A stretch of DNA of 64,000 bases, taken from the NCBI RefSeq assembly GCF_900609065.1, contig NZ_UXAU01000020.1, positions 124,001 through 188,000 of the forward strand, read 5' to 3'. A model generated the notes under the pieces. That model was not told where the DNA came from and made no database searches. It saw only the letters and a program-made list of their open reading frames with translations. The DNA comes from Arthrobacter ulcerisalmonis. GTDB taxonomy: Bacteria > Actinomycetota > Actinomycetes > Actinomycetales > Micrococcaceae. Position numbers and translations under genes: made by a program. Shown piece after piece: positions 25,848 through 34,062 of the stretch; the stretch's first letter is position 1, and the number at the start of each line of letters is the position of its first letter.

Positions 25848-28800
25848 CTCGCCGAGTTCGATCCGGAAGCCGCGGACCTTGACCTGCTCGTCGTTGCGGG
25901 AGATGAACTCGAGCGTGCCTTCGGCGGTCCGGCGGTCCGGCGGACCAGGTCCCCGGTCCGGTACATGCGGCTACCGTCGGCAGCGAACGGGTTGGCGACA
26001 AAGCGGGACGCGGTCTCGCCGGGGCGTTGATCGTAGCCTTGCGCCATGCCTGCGCCGGCCAGGTACAGCTCACCGGGGATGCCTGCAGGCACCAGCGCCA
26101 GGTGCTGATCCAGGACCAGCGTGTCGGTGTTGCCGATGCCGCGGCCAATGGTCGGCGCACCCGCGCCGATTTTCGCCGTGACGGAATCAACGGTGAACTC
26201 CGTGGGTCCGTAAAAGTTATGCGCGTCCACCCCGGGCGTGGTTGCCAACTGCTCCCACAGCATGGGGTCCACGGCCTCGCCGCCCAGCAGCAACAGCAAC
26301 GGGGAACGGTCGACGCCGGAACTTACCCCTGCGAGCAGGCCCAGCTGGAGCAGTTGGCTGGCGTAGGAGGGGGTGGTTTCTAGGACGTCGATGGAGTGCT
26401 GGCTGCAGTAGCCGATCAGGGCCTCGGCGTCGCTGCGGACCGGCTCTGGCACCAGGTGCAGCTCAGCGCCAGCCACGAGCCAGAGCATGGGATCCCAGGC
26501 TGCATCGAACCCGAGCCCGGCAATGTGGGCCACCGCAACGGCCGAGCCGTTGGCGGCTTCGAAACGCGGTGCGTACAGGGTGCGGTGGTGGTGGGCGTAC
26601 AGGTTTGCCAAGGCGCCATGCTGGACGGCTACGCCCTTCGGTCGGCCGGTGGAGCCTGACGTGAAGAGGACGTAAGCGAGATCTTCGGGGCTGGGAGCGC
26701 GCCCAGCCAGCTCCTCTGCTGACACGCCGGACCCGGCAGCGAGCAGTGCGTCGATGTCAGTCTGGACGGGCTGGCATACTGGGGTGCCTTGGTTTCCCGG
26801 GGCGCGCGGGGTGCCTTGGTTTCCCGGGGTGCCGACGGCGGCGTCCCCGGCTTCCCCGAGCGTAAACCCGGGTGCTGCGATCACCACGGCTGGGCCGCCG
26901 TCGTGCAAAATCATGGCGATCCGCTCGGCGGGGTACGCCAGATCTACCGGGATGTAGACGGCGCCGGCAGCGAGGACAGCGAGGGCGGCGGTGGCCACGT
27001 CAGCGGATCGGGGGAGGGCCACGGCCACGCGGTCGCCTGGCTGAACGCCCACGGCCACCAGGCCCTTGGCTACCGACGTCACCCGGTCCTGAAGCTGCGC
27101 GAACGTGAGCTCGGAGAGGGGCCCGGCGGTGTCCACCACGGCGCGCCGGTTGGGCTGCCGGGCAGCGGTGTCGGCGAACGCTGCCAGCACTGACGGCTGC
27201 GGCTCGGAGGTGCAGGTGCCCTGGCTTTGCGCCAGGACCTTGGCGTACTGCTCTGGGCTTTGGATCTGCAACCGGTCCAGGGTGATGGCCGGATCAGCAG
27301 CAAACTGTGCCGCCACGGCCTCGAAGCCAGCAGCAAGTTGCTGGGCGGTAGCGAGCGTGAACAGCGCAGGGTCAAACATGAGGGAACCGGTGAGGCCGTC
27401 GGCCTGCTCGTTAAAGTCGAGCAGCAGATCGAACTTGGCGCCGGCGCTTTCCTGCCCCTGGTCCGCGGTGGCTTCCAGGCCGTCCATCGAAAGCCGCGCG
27501 GTGGCGGTGTTTTGCAGGGTCAGCATGACCTGGAACAGCGGGTGCCGGTGCTGCGACCGGGTGGGGTTCAGCTCCTCCACCACGCGCTCAAACGGCGCGT
27601 CCTGGTTGGCATAGGCGTGCAGGTTGGTGTATCTGACGCTCTCCACCAACTCCCCGGCCGTGGGGTTGCCGGAGGTGTTGGTCCGCAGCACCAGGGTGTT
27701 CACGAAGAAGCCCACGAGCTCTTCCAGTTGCGTGTCAGTCCGGCCCGCAACGGGCGTGCCCACCGGAATGTCGACGCCGGCGCCCGACTTGGTCAGCAAC
27801 GCTGCCAGCGCCGCCTGCAGCACCATGAAGAGGCTGGCCTTGTGCGTCCTGGCCAGCGCGTTCAACCGTTCTGCGGTGTCCGCGCCGAGGGCGATGGGGA
27901 CGGACGACGGCGACTGGCCGCCGTCGTGTGTTCCCGCACCTGGTGCCACTCCGAGCGCCGCGGCAGGGGTGCCGCGGACGTAGTCGAAGGGGAGTTGGAG
28001 TTCTTCGGGGGCGCCGCGGAGTTCGCGCGCCCAGAAATCGAGCTGTCGGGAAATGGGGCTTTCGGCGTCGTGTTCAGAGCCCAGTTCTGTGCGCTGCCAC
28101 AGCGTGTAGTCAGCGTATTGGATGGGGAGGGCCGGAAGATCTGCCGCCTGACCTGCGGAAATGCGGTTGTACGCGGTGGAGAGATCGTGGGCGAGCGGCG
28201 CCAGCGACCAGCCGTCGGCCGCGATGTGGTGCAGCGTGATGGCCAGGACGTGGTGGTCTGGAGCCAATTGGAACAGGACGGCTCGGAGCGGCAGTTCCTG
28301 GCTGAGGTCGAAGCCACGTCCGGTTTCTGCGGCCAAGGCTGCGGGCAGGTGGTCGGCGGAGCAGAGGACAGCGGTCATGGCCGGTGCACCAGCATCGACG
28401 GACAATACCTGCTGCGTCGGTTCGCTGCCCACCAGCGGGAACAGGGTCCGGAGCGATTCGTGCCGGGCGCTGACCTGGCCAAGTGCGCCCTCCAGTGCGG
28501 CCACGTTGAGGGTTCCGCGGAGGTCGAGGACCACGGGGATGTTGTAGGCGCCGGATTCGGGGTTGAACCGGTTGAGGAACCAGAGCCGGCGCTGCGCGAA
28601 GGAGAGCGGGAGCACAGCCGGCCGGTCGGCGGGGAGGAGTGGGCTGGCGCCGGCGGTGCCCAGCTCCAGGGTTTCGGCTAACGCTGCCACAGTAGGCTTT
28701 TCGAAGACGGTCCGGAACGCCGGGGCGGTGCCCGTGCGGTCCCGGAGCAGGGCCACCAACCGGGTGGCCAGCAGGGAATGTCCGCCGAGGTCAAAGAAGT

Positions 28801-31800
28801 CGTCCTCGACCCCTACGACCTGCAGGCCCAAGACGTCTTTGAACGCCTGGGCCACCATCGCTTCGCGCTCGTTCCGCGGTTCGGTGGCTGTGGTTTCCTG
28901 TTCCGGCACGGGGAGAGCACGGGCATCCAACTTGCCATTGGGGGTGAGCGGAATTGCCGGGATTTGCGTGATGCTGGTGGGGATCATGTAGTCAGGCAGG
29001 TGCCGGCGGGATTGCCGCCGGAGTTCGCCCGTGTCCAGGGCTGCTTGATCGTGGCCATCCGTCGATGGTGCCTGTGTGACGTAGCCCAAAAGCTGGTCGT
29101 AGCCCGCGCGGTTGCGCCCCACCGTGATGGCAGCATGTTCCACCCCTGGAAGGGACAGCAAGACCTCCTCGATCTCTGCCAACTCCACCCGGAAACCCCG
29201 GATCTTGACCTGGGCGTCGAGCCGGCCGCGGAACTCAAGGGTTCCGTCGCCTTGGCGGCGGACAATGTCTCCCGTCCGGTACATCCGCGAGCCGTCCAAG
29301 GCGAACGGGTCGGCCACGAACCGCTCGGCGCTGAGGCCGGGCTGGGCAAGGTAGCCGCGGGCCAGGTTGACGCCTGCCACGTAGAGCTCTCCCACGGCGT
29401 TGTCCGGGACGGGGTTGAGGCCTGAGTCCAGGATGTAGTGCCGGGTGTTGGCCACCGATCCGCCCAAGGTTGGTTCGGTGCCGGGTTCCATGACGGCGGT
29501 CAACGAATCAACAGTGGTTTCGGTGGGGCCATAGAAGTTGTAAGCCACCAGGCCGTCGCGGCCGGCAAGCTCGTTCCAGAGCAGCGGGTCCACAGCTTCG
29601 CCACCCAAGGCAACCACCGAGGGGTGCTGCTCCTGGTCGAAGAGGCCACCGGCCACCAGCACCTTGGCGAACGACGGCGTGGTCTCAATTGAGTCGATAC
29701 CCTCGCCTGACAGGTAGGCGCTGAGGGCCTCGGGGTCGCGGCGGGTCTGGTTGTCCACCATGTGCAGTTCGTGGCCACCGATCAGCCAGAGGATGGGATC
29801 CCAGGAAGCGTCAAAAGACAGCCCGGCAGTATGCGCCACCCGGAGTTTCCTGCCGAGGCGGTTTTCGGCTGGCAGGAAGATGGCGTCCCGGTGGGACGTG
29901 TAGAGGTTGAGGAGTGCCAGGTGTTCCACTCCCACGCCCTTGGGCCGGCCGGTGGAGCCGGACGTGAAGATCACGTAGGCCAGATCCTGCTGGCCGGCGG
30001 CCGGGAGCGGTGCGGACGGGTCCTTGCCTGCCAGGCAAGCCTGCATGAGCGCGGAGTCCAGTACGGTCACCGGCACGTCGGTGCTGATTTCTTGGTGCCT
30101 CGCGTCGGCGCCGGACGCACCGGTAGATGCTCCGGGGGAGGTTCCCGTGGACGTTTCGCTTGAGGCTTGGCTTGTCGCGTCGGTGAATGCTCCCATGAAC
30201 GCTCCGGTGGTGAGGAGTCGGACCGGGGCGGCGTCTTCCAGCATGCCCTCCACCCGGCCTGCTGGATAGTCAGGGTCCAGGGGAAGGTAGGCGGCACCGC
30301 ACTTTAGGACCGCCAAGAGAGCCACGGGGAGCAGCACGCCGCGGTCCAGCCGGACAGCAACAGTGTGGCCGGGCCCAGCGCCGTGGCTGGTCAGGAACCG
30401 GGCCAACTGATTCGACTGGGCCTCCAGTTCGGCGAAGGTGAGGGTCCCGTCGTCGGCCACCACAGCGGTGCTCAACGGCCGGGCAGCGGCGTTGGCCTGG
30501 AATTCCTCAACAATCGTGTGGCCCGGCAGCGTCTGGTTGGCTGCCTCGCCGGCCGCCAGCAGGATCAGTTCCTCGGCGTCGGTGGTGACCGTCAGGTCGG
30601 CCAGGAGCGCCGATGGGCGGGTGGCTACCCCCGCGAGCAGGCGCACGAAGCGGTGCAGGTGCTCTGTCAGCTCGACCTCGGTGTAGAGGGCGGCATTGGC
30701 CTCGAACTGGACCGTGGGCAGGCTGCGCTGAGAATCGACGCCGGCGCCTTCGCCGAGGCCGTGGACCACCATCGAGAGATCATCGATGGGGCCGGTGGAC
30801 AGGATGGTCAGGGTGCCTTGGGCTGGGCCAAAGGTGATCTGGTCCAAGACTGGGAGGATGTTGACCGACGGTCCCAAATAGCTGCCCTGGGTGGGCAGGT
30901 CTTCGTAGCGGAACCTCTGGTGGACAAGGGCGCCTCGAAGACTGCGACCCACCGCTGCGACAGTGTCCTGCACCGTCGCGCTGGGGTCCACACCGTGCCG
31001 GACGGGAACGATATTGGACAGCATGGACGGCGTTGACTTGGCCAGGTTGCCGCGTCGGGCAGTGACAGGCAGGGCCACGGAGACATCGCGCTCGCCGGTA
31101 ATCCGGTGCAGGTACAGTGCGGCAGCCGTCACCACCAAGGCGGGGGCGGTGGCTGCCGCGGATGTTAACGCTGATGCGGCGGCTTCGGGGAGCGCCTGGG
31201 CCACGCGCACCAGCGAGCTTGCTGCGCCGTCGGGCCGGCCAGCCAAGCCGGTAGCTGGGGCGGCGTCGGCCAGGGTTTCAGTCCAGTAGGCCCGGTCAGC
31301 TTCGGCAGCAGCAGAGTCCGGGTAGGCGCCCTCGCCGGCCAGGAGTTCCTGGAGCGGGCCGAAAGCCTGGGGTGGTTCGGCGGCCGGTGTTCCGGCGTCG
31401 GACGCTTTGGCAGCCAAAAGGCTGTTGTACAGCTCGGCGACGCGGCGCAGCACCAGCACGGCAGAGTAGCCGTCCAGCAAAAGGTGATGGACCCGCTGGT
31501 AGAAGTAGTGTCGCTCAGGAGTCAACCTGATCAATTCGGTGTGGAGGAGCTGATCCGTGGCGGTGTCACGGGGGAGCGCCAGGTCGGTATCCATCAGAGA
31601 TCGGGCCTGGGTCTCCGGGTCAGCGGCCGCGGACAGGTCCGTGACTTCGAGGGCTGCCGGCTGGGGGCGGGCGACTTGGTAGGGGCCATCGGCGTCTGCG
31701 GCGAATGCCATGGACAGCGCGTCCGTTCCGGCTACCGCCTGGGCCAAGGCTGAGCGGAGAACAGCCTCATCCAACGGGCCCACGATCTCGATGAACTGGG

Positions 31801-31924
31801 CGATCTGGAACATCGGATTTTCCGGCGCCAGTTGCTGCGCGTACCAAATGCCCCGCTGTGCCGGCGTCAGCGGCAGCCGGGCAGCGGCGTCGTGGTCGGC
31901 GGAAGTCAGGGAATCGTGGGACAT
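25655..31924 (-). CDS. NRPS, N-terminal fragment (C1-A1-T1-C2-A2 interrupted)
   Basis: An ATG with GAGAAGG 3 nt upstream opens a 2089-codon frame. Its last roughly 95 codons are out of frame. C1 (about residues 15-440, HHLLLDG near 148) is of the EntF/DhbF starter kind, including the VNILPVLDQITFG and STGPIDDLSM stretches, and would accept an acyl or aryl group. A1 (about 470-985), T1 (GGHSLLATR, about 1050), C2 (about 1100-1540, HHIAADG) and A2 (from about 1575) follow. A1 carries a Ser/Thr/Gly-rich insertion before its core A3 motif; A2 carries a PGNQGTP duplication. The natural frame ends near residue 1995, after RTGDLVRRTA. Confidence 0.85.
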   Translation of the reverse strand: MSHDSLTSADHDAAARLPLTPAQRGIWYAQQLAPENPMFQIAQFIEIVGPLDEAVLRSALAQAVAGTDALSMAFAADADGPYQVARPQPAALEVTDLSAAADPETQARSLMDTDLALPRDTATDQLLHTELIRLTPERHYFYQRVHHLLLDGYSAVLVLRRVAELYNSLLAAKASDAGTPAAEPPQAFGPLQELLAGEGAYPDSAAAEADRAYWTETLADAAPATGLAGRPDGAASSLVRVAQALPEAAASALTSAAATAPALVVTAAALYLHRITGERDVSVALPVTARRGNLAKSTPSMLSNIVPVRHGVDPSATVQDTVAAVGRSLRGALVHQRFRYEDLPTQGSYLGPSVNILPVLDQITFGPAQGTLTILSTGPIDDLSMVVHGLGEGAGVDSQRSLPTVQFEANAALYTEVELTEHLHRFVRLLAGVATRPSALLADLTVTTDAEELILLAAGEAANQTLPGHTIVEEFQANAAARPLSTAVVADDGTLTFAELEAQSNQLARFLTSHGAGPGHTVAVRLDRGVLLPVALLAVLKCGAAYLPLDPDYPAGRVEGMLEDAAPVRLLTTGAFMGAFTDATSQASSETSTGTSPGASTGASGADARHQEISTDVPVTVLDSALMQACLAGKDPSAPLPAAGQQDLAYVIFTSGSTGRPKGVGVEHLALLNLYTSHRDAIFLPAENRLGRKLRVAHTAGLSFDASWDPILWLIGGHELHMVDNQTRRDPEALSAYLSGEGIDSIETTPSFAKVLVAGGLFDQEQHPSVVALGGEAVDPLLWNELAGRDGLVAYNFYGPTETTVDSLTAVMEPGTEPTLGGSVANTRHYILDSGLNPVPDNAVGELYVAGVNLARGYLAQPGLSAERFVADPFALDGSRMYRTGDIVRRQGDGTLEFRGRLDAQVKIRGFRVELAEIEEVLLSLPGVEHAAITVGRNRAGYDQLLGYVTQAPSTDGHDQAALDTGELRRQSRRHLPDYMIPTSITQIPAIPLTPNGKLDARALPVPEQETTATEPRNEREAMVAQAFKDVLGLQVVGVEDDFFDLGGHSLLATRLVALLRDRTGTAPAFRTVFEKPTVAALAETLELGTAGASPLLPADRPAVLPLSFAQRRLWFLNRFNPESGAYNIPVVLDLRGTLNVAALEGALGQVSARHESLRTLFPLVGSEPTQQVLSVDAGAPAMTAVLCSADHLPAALAAETGRGFDLSQELPLRAVLFQLAPDHHVLAITLHHIAADGWSLAPLAHDLSTAYNRISAGQAADLPALPIQYADYTLWQRTELGSEHDAESPISRQLDFWARELRGAPEELQLPFDYVRGTPAAALGVAPGAGTHDGGQSPSSVPIALGADTAERLNALARTHKASLFMVLQAALAALLTKSGAGVDIPVGTPVAGRTDTQLEELVGFFVNTLVLRTNTSGNPTAGELVESVRYTNLHAYANQDAPFERVVEELNPTRSQHRHPLFQVMLTLQNTATARLSMDGLEATADQGQESAGAKFDLLLDFNEQADGLTGSLMFDPALFTLATAQQLAAGFEAVAAQFAADPAITLDRLQIQSPEQYAKVLAQSQGTCTSEPQPSVLAAFADTAARQPNRRAVVDTAGPLSELTFAQLQDRVTSVAKGLVAVGVQPGDRVAVALPRSADVATAALAVLAAGAVYIPVDLAYPAERIAMILHDGGPAVVIAAPGFTLGEAGDAAVGTPGNQGTPRAPGNQGTPVCQPVQTDIDALLAAGSGVSAEELAGRAPSPEDLAYVLFTSGSTGRPKGVAVQHGALANLYAHHHRTLYAPRFEAANGSAVAVAHIAGLGFDAAWDPMLWLVAGAELHLVPEPVRSDAEALIGYCSQHSIDVLETTPSYASQLLQLGLLAGVSSGVDRSPLLLLLGGEAVDPMLWEQLATTPGVDAHNFYGPTEFTVDSVTAKIGAGAPTIGRGIGNTDTLVLDQHLALVPAGIPGELYLAGAGMAQGYDQRPGETASRFVANPFAADGSRMYRTGDLVRRTAGPPKARSSSSPATTSRSRSAASGSNSARWRQHSPRTPPWIAQWSCPTATPPSAWWPTSPAQPALTTFAQWLPNACRTTWSRPSSWPSRRFR
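25923..25943. repeat. 8-bp tandem repeat (GGCGGTCC) causing the NRPS frameshift
   Basis: GGCGGTCC occurs at 25923-25930 and 25931-25938, followed by a partial GGCGG at 25939-25943. On the coding strand this is CCGCCGGA twice, then CCGCCGA. The expected frame needs one copy fewer. A tract of nearly three copies is prone to slipped-strand mispairing. Confidence 0.85.
26781..26829. repeat. 27-bp-period duplication in NRPS A2
   Basis: Two identical 22-nt copies (26781-26802 and 26808-26829) are spaced 27 nt apart, so the duplication is in frame. It encodes PGNQGTP twice in a loop of the second adenylation domain, before the core A3 motif. It appears to be a recent, tolerated tandem duplication. 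Confidence 0.8.
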
Positions 31925-32048
31925 GATCCTTCTCAGGGTTGGGTGGCCTCAGGGCGCGCGGATGCACGGTAGGCCGAGGTGAGCCAGCAGGGTGGCGTCG
32001 GCGGAGGTGCCCAAAGGACACGACGGGGGTGCCCGGAGGGCATGGAAG

Positions 32049-32083
32049 TCCCGCGGGCCGGACGTACGTCTCAGCCCGCGGGG
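32049..32083. terminator. hairpin after the small secreted-protein gene
   Basis: CCCGCGGGC (32050-32058) pairs with GCCCGCGGG (32074-32082); the loop contains the palindrome GACGTACGTC. It lies 13 nt past the stop of the gene ending at 32096 and before the NRPS start, so it probably separates the two minus-strand transcripts. There is no T-run. Confidence 0.5.
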
Positions 32084-32095
32084 ATCAGCGGGAGG

Positions 32096-32386
32096 TTACT
32101 GGAACTGCCCGAACTGGAACGGGCCAACGTTGCCCAAGTTCACCAGCGGGCCGTTGATGAGCGGTCCATTGATCAGGCCACCGCTGAGGAGGCTGTTGTT
32201 GGAAACGCCGTTGCCCAGGAGTCCGTTGAGTAGGGAGACGTTGCTGGCGGGGGCGGGCTGACTGATGGCGGTGCTTGCCTGCGTGGGTGCGGCAGCCTGG
32301 GCCGGCAACGATGTTGCAGCGAATGCACCCAAGGCCAGCATGGATGCGGCGGCGGTGCGGGTTACGGTCTTGGCAGTCTTGTTCAC
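32096..32386 (-). CDS. small secreted protein with Leu/Asn/Gly repeats
   Basis: 96 residues. A Sec signal peptide is clear: basic MNKTAKTVTR, hydrophobic AAASMLALGAFAA, cleavage after LPAQA. The roughly 65-residue mature part has imperfect repeats of the type LLNG, LLGNG, LLSGG, LINGP, LINGP and ends in aromatic-rich FQFGQFQ. It has no Cys and almost no charge. It may be a surface or extracellular structural protein; it is not a recognisable chaplin or rodlin. It lies between the NRPS and the PucR gene on the same strand. Confidence 0.7.
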   Translation of the reverse strand: MNKTAKTVTRTAAASMLALGAFAATSLPAQAAAPTQASTAISQPAPASNVSLLNGLLGNGVSNNSLLSGGLINGPLINGPLVNLGNVGPFQFGQFQ

Positions 32387-32475
32387 GGTTATCTCCAGTT
32401 AGGTAGCAATAGTTTCCACAATGCGTTCGTCACAGGAGATTCGGACCCAAACTGTATCCGGATTGGCGAAGCAGG

Positions 32476-33912
32476 CTACCTTCCCTGCCGCGCCGTCAAT
32501 CGGGAGACGGAGAGCGCCAGCCATAGTTGGACGCGGTCGCTGGTCAGGGCCGGGTCGTACCCGGTCAGTTCGGTGATCTGCCCGAGGCGGTAACGCACAG
32601 TGTTCCGGTGCAGGGTGAGGTCCTCTGCCACGGCTGCCACTGAGCCGTTGTTGGTGAGGTAGCTTTCCAGCGTTGCCACCAGTTCGGCGCCGTGCGCGGC
32701 GTCAAAGCTGCGGAGCGGGTGCAAGGCCTCGTGCGCCATGTCGGCCAGTGGAACGTCTTCGCTGGCGAGCAGGAGTGAGGTGAGGCTCAGCCGTTCGGGT
32801 TCGTTGACGGGCAGGCCGTGGCTGACCGCATCGCGCGCCTCAAAGTAGCTCCACCGCAGTCCGTTCGGCTTGGTGTAGGCACCGCCGATGCCGATGGTCG
32901 CGTGGATCCCGGCCTCGGCGAGGTGGGTGCTGAGGCGTCGTGCCAGCGCTGGTGCCGTCCCGCCGTCGTCGTTGATGACCAGCATCAGGTCCCGGCCCAC
33001 GACGGCGGCCACCGCCTTGTCGAGTTCCGGCGGCACCGCACTGCGGACCAGCGCCTTGTGGTGGGCTTCGGAACTGGCCAGCAGCACCACGTTCTTGCGG
33101 GTGCTGTTCACCCCTACGCTGGCAAGCCGCCGCTGGGCCTCACTGGTTTCCAGGGACCCCTGGATGACGTCTTCCAGCACCTGCCCGCAGAGCGCCCGCT
33201 GGGCCTGCCGCTGCTTGACCATGTTGTTCAGTTCCACGCTGATCAGGTTCTGCGCGTAGCCAATAATGCCGTTGTCTTCAAAGGGTTGCCGCACCCACAG
33301 AGTGCAGGCGTCCCGCCGCCCGGTGGGAATGGGATAGGCGGACCACAGATCGGCGGTAGGGGGAGAGTTGGTGCTGTTGTAGAGCTGCGCCGTGAACTGG
33401 CTCAAGGCGATGTCTGTGCGCAGCATGCCGCCGAGATGCTTGAGGAGTTCCGCCACTCCGCCGCCGGTGAGCAGTGCCTTGGCGAGTACCTGATGGCCGG
33501 CAATGAGGCGCTCGAGCTTGGTGTAATGATCGGCCGAGTGGGCGTCCGCCACCAGTTTGCCGATCGCAATGAACGGCGTTTCATAGGGTACCTGCACCAC
33601 CGGTAGGCCCCACCGGTTCGCCTCCGCTAAGAGGGCAGCAGGCACTGCTTCATGCGACAGCCCGGTGCCGAAGCCGATACCCACCGCACCTGCGCGCTGG
33701 ACTTGGCGGGCAAATCGGCGCTGCTCGGGCGCGGAACGCAGCCGCAGACCCGTGGTCAGCACTAGTTCGCCGCCGTCGAGAAAGCGCTGTGGATCCTCGA
33801 GTTCGGTGACGGCCACCCAGCTGATGTCCTGGTTTAGGGTGCTCTTGGCCGCGCCAACGTTCGTCAGTTTCAGCGAATCCACGCCCACCAGGGCAGCAAG
33901 GGAGATGGCCAT
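32476..33912 (-). CDS. PucR/CdaR-family transcriptional regulator
   Basis: A 478-residue regulator. An N-terminal PucR-type sensory domain (about residues 10-140, with ELVLTTGLRL) and a central GGDEF-like CdaR region are followed by a C-terminal HTH_30 (DLTLHRNTVRYRLGQITELTGYD, about 435-457). It is divergent from the aminobutyraldehyde dehydrogenase and GABA transaminase genes. PucR-type GabR controls GABA genes in related actinobacteria, so regulation of this cluster is likely. The ATG at 33912 is chosen; an in-frame GTG at 33933 would add 7 residues. Confidence 0.85.
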   Translation of the reverse strand: MAISLAALVGVDSLKLTNVGAAKSTLNQDISWVAVTELEDPQRFLDGGELVLTTGLRLRSAPEQRRFARQVQRAGAVGIGFGTGLSHEAVPAALLAEANRWGLPVVQVPYETPFIAIGKLVADAHSADHYTKLERLIAGHQVLAKALLTGGGVAELLKHLGGMLRTDIALSQFTAQLYNSTNSPPTADLWSAYPIPTGRRDACTLWVRQPFEDNGIIGYAQNLISVELNNMVKQRQAQRALCGQVLEDVIQGSLETSEAQRRLASVGVNSTRKNVVLLASSEAHHKALVRSAVPPELDKAVAAVVGRDLMLVINDDGGTAPALARRLSTHLAEAGIHATIGIGGAYTKPNGLRWSYFEARDAVSHGLPVNEPERLSLTSLLLASEDVPLADMAHEALHPLRSFDAAHGAELVATLESYLTNNGSVAAVAEDLTLHRNTVRYRLGQITELTGYDPALTSDRVQLWLALSVSRLTARQGR

Positions 33913-34062
33913 GGAGCAAGGATAGCCAAGCACTAGGCAACCGCACTAAAAATAGTCAAAGACGGTGTGCAGGTGGCCATTCACGAGCTAGGGGTCCTGG
34001 CATAGGCTCAAGGCAGTTCACCCTGCCGCCAGCGGTCCCACCGCCGGCCCCTAGGAAAGTGG

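Larger units (their letters stand above)
21024..31924 (-). pseudogene. trimodular NRPS gene interrupted by an 8-bp duplication
   Basis: The two NRPS reading frames (25655-31924 and 21024-25847) belong to one gene. Removing one copy of the 8-mer at 25923-25938 rejoins them exactly: 10901 minus 8 is 10893 nt, or 3630 residues plus stop. The restored junction reads VRRTA-EGTLEF, matching the same position in the first and third A domains. The restored order is C-A-T-C-A-T-C-A-T-TE. The gene is therefore either a recent loss-of-function allele, a reversible slippage allele, or carries an assembly error. Confidence 0.75.
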
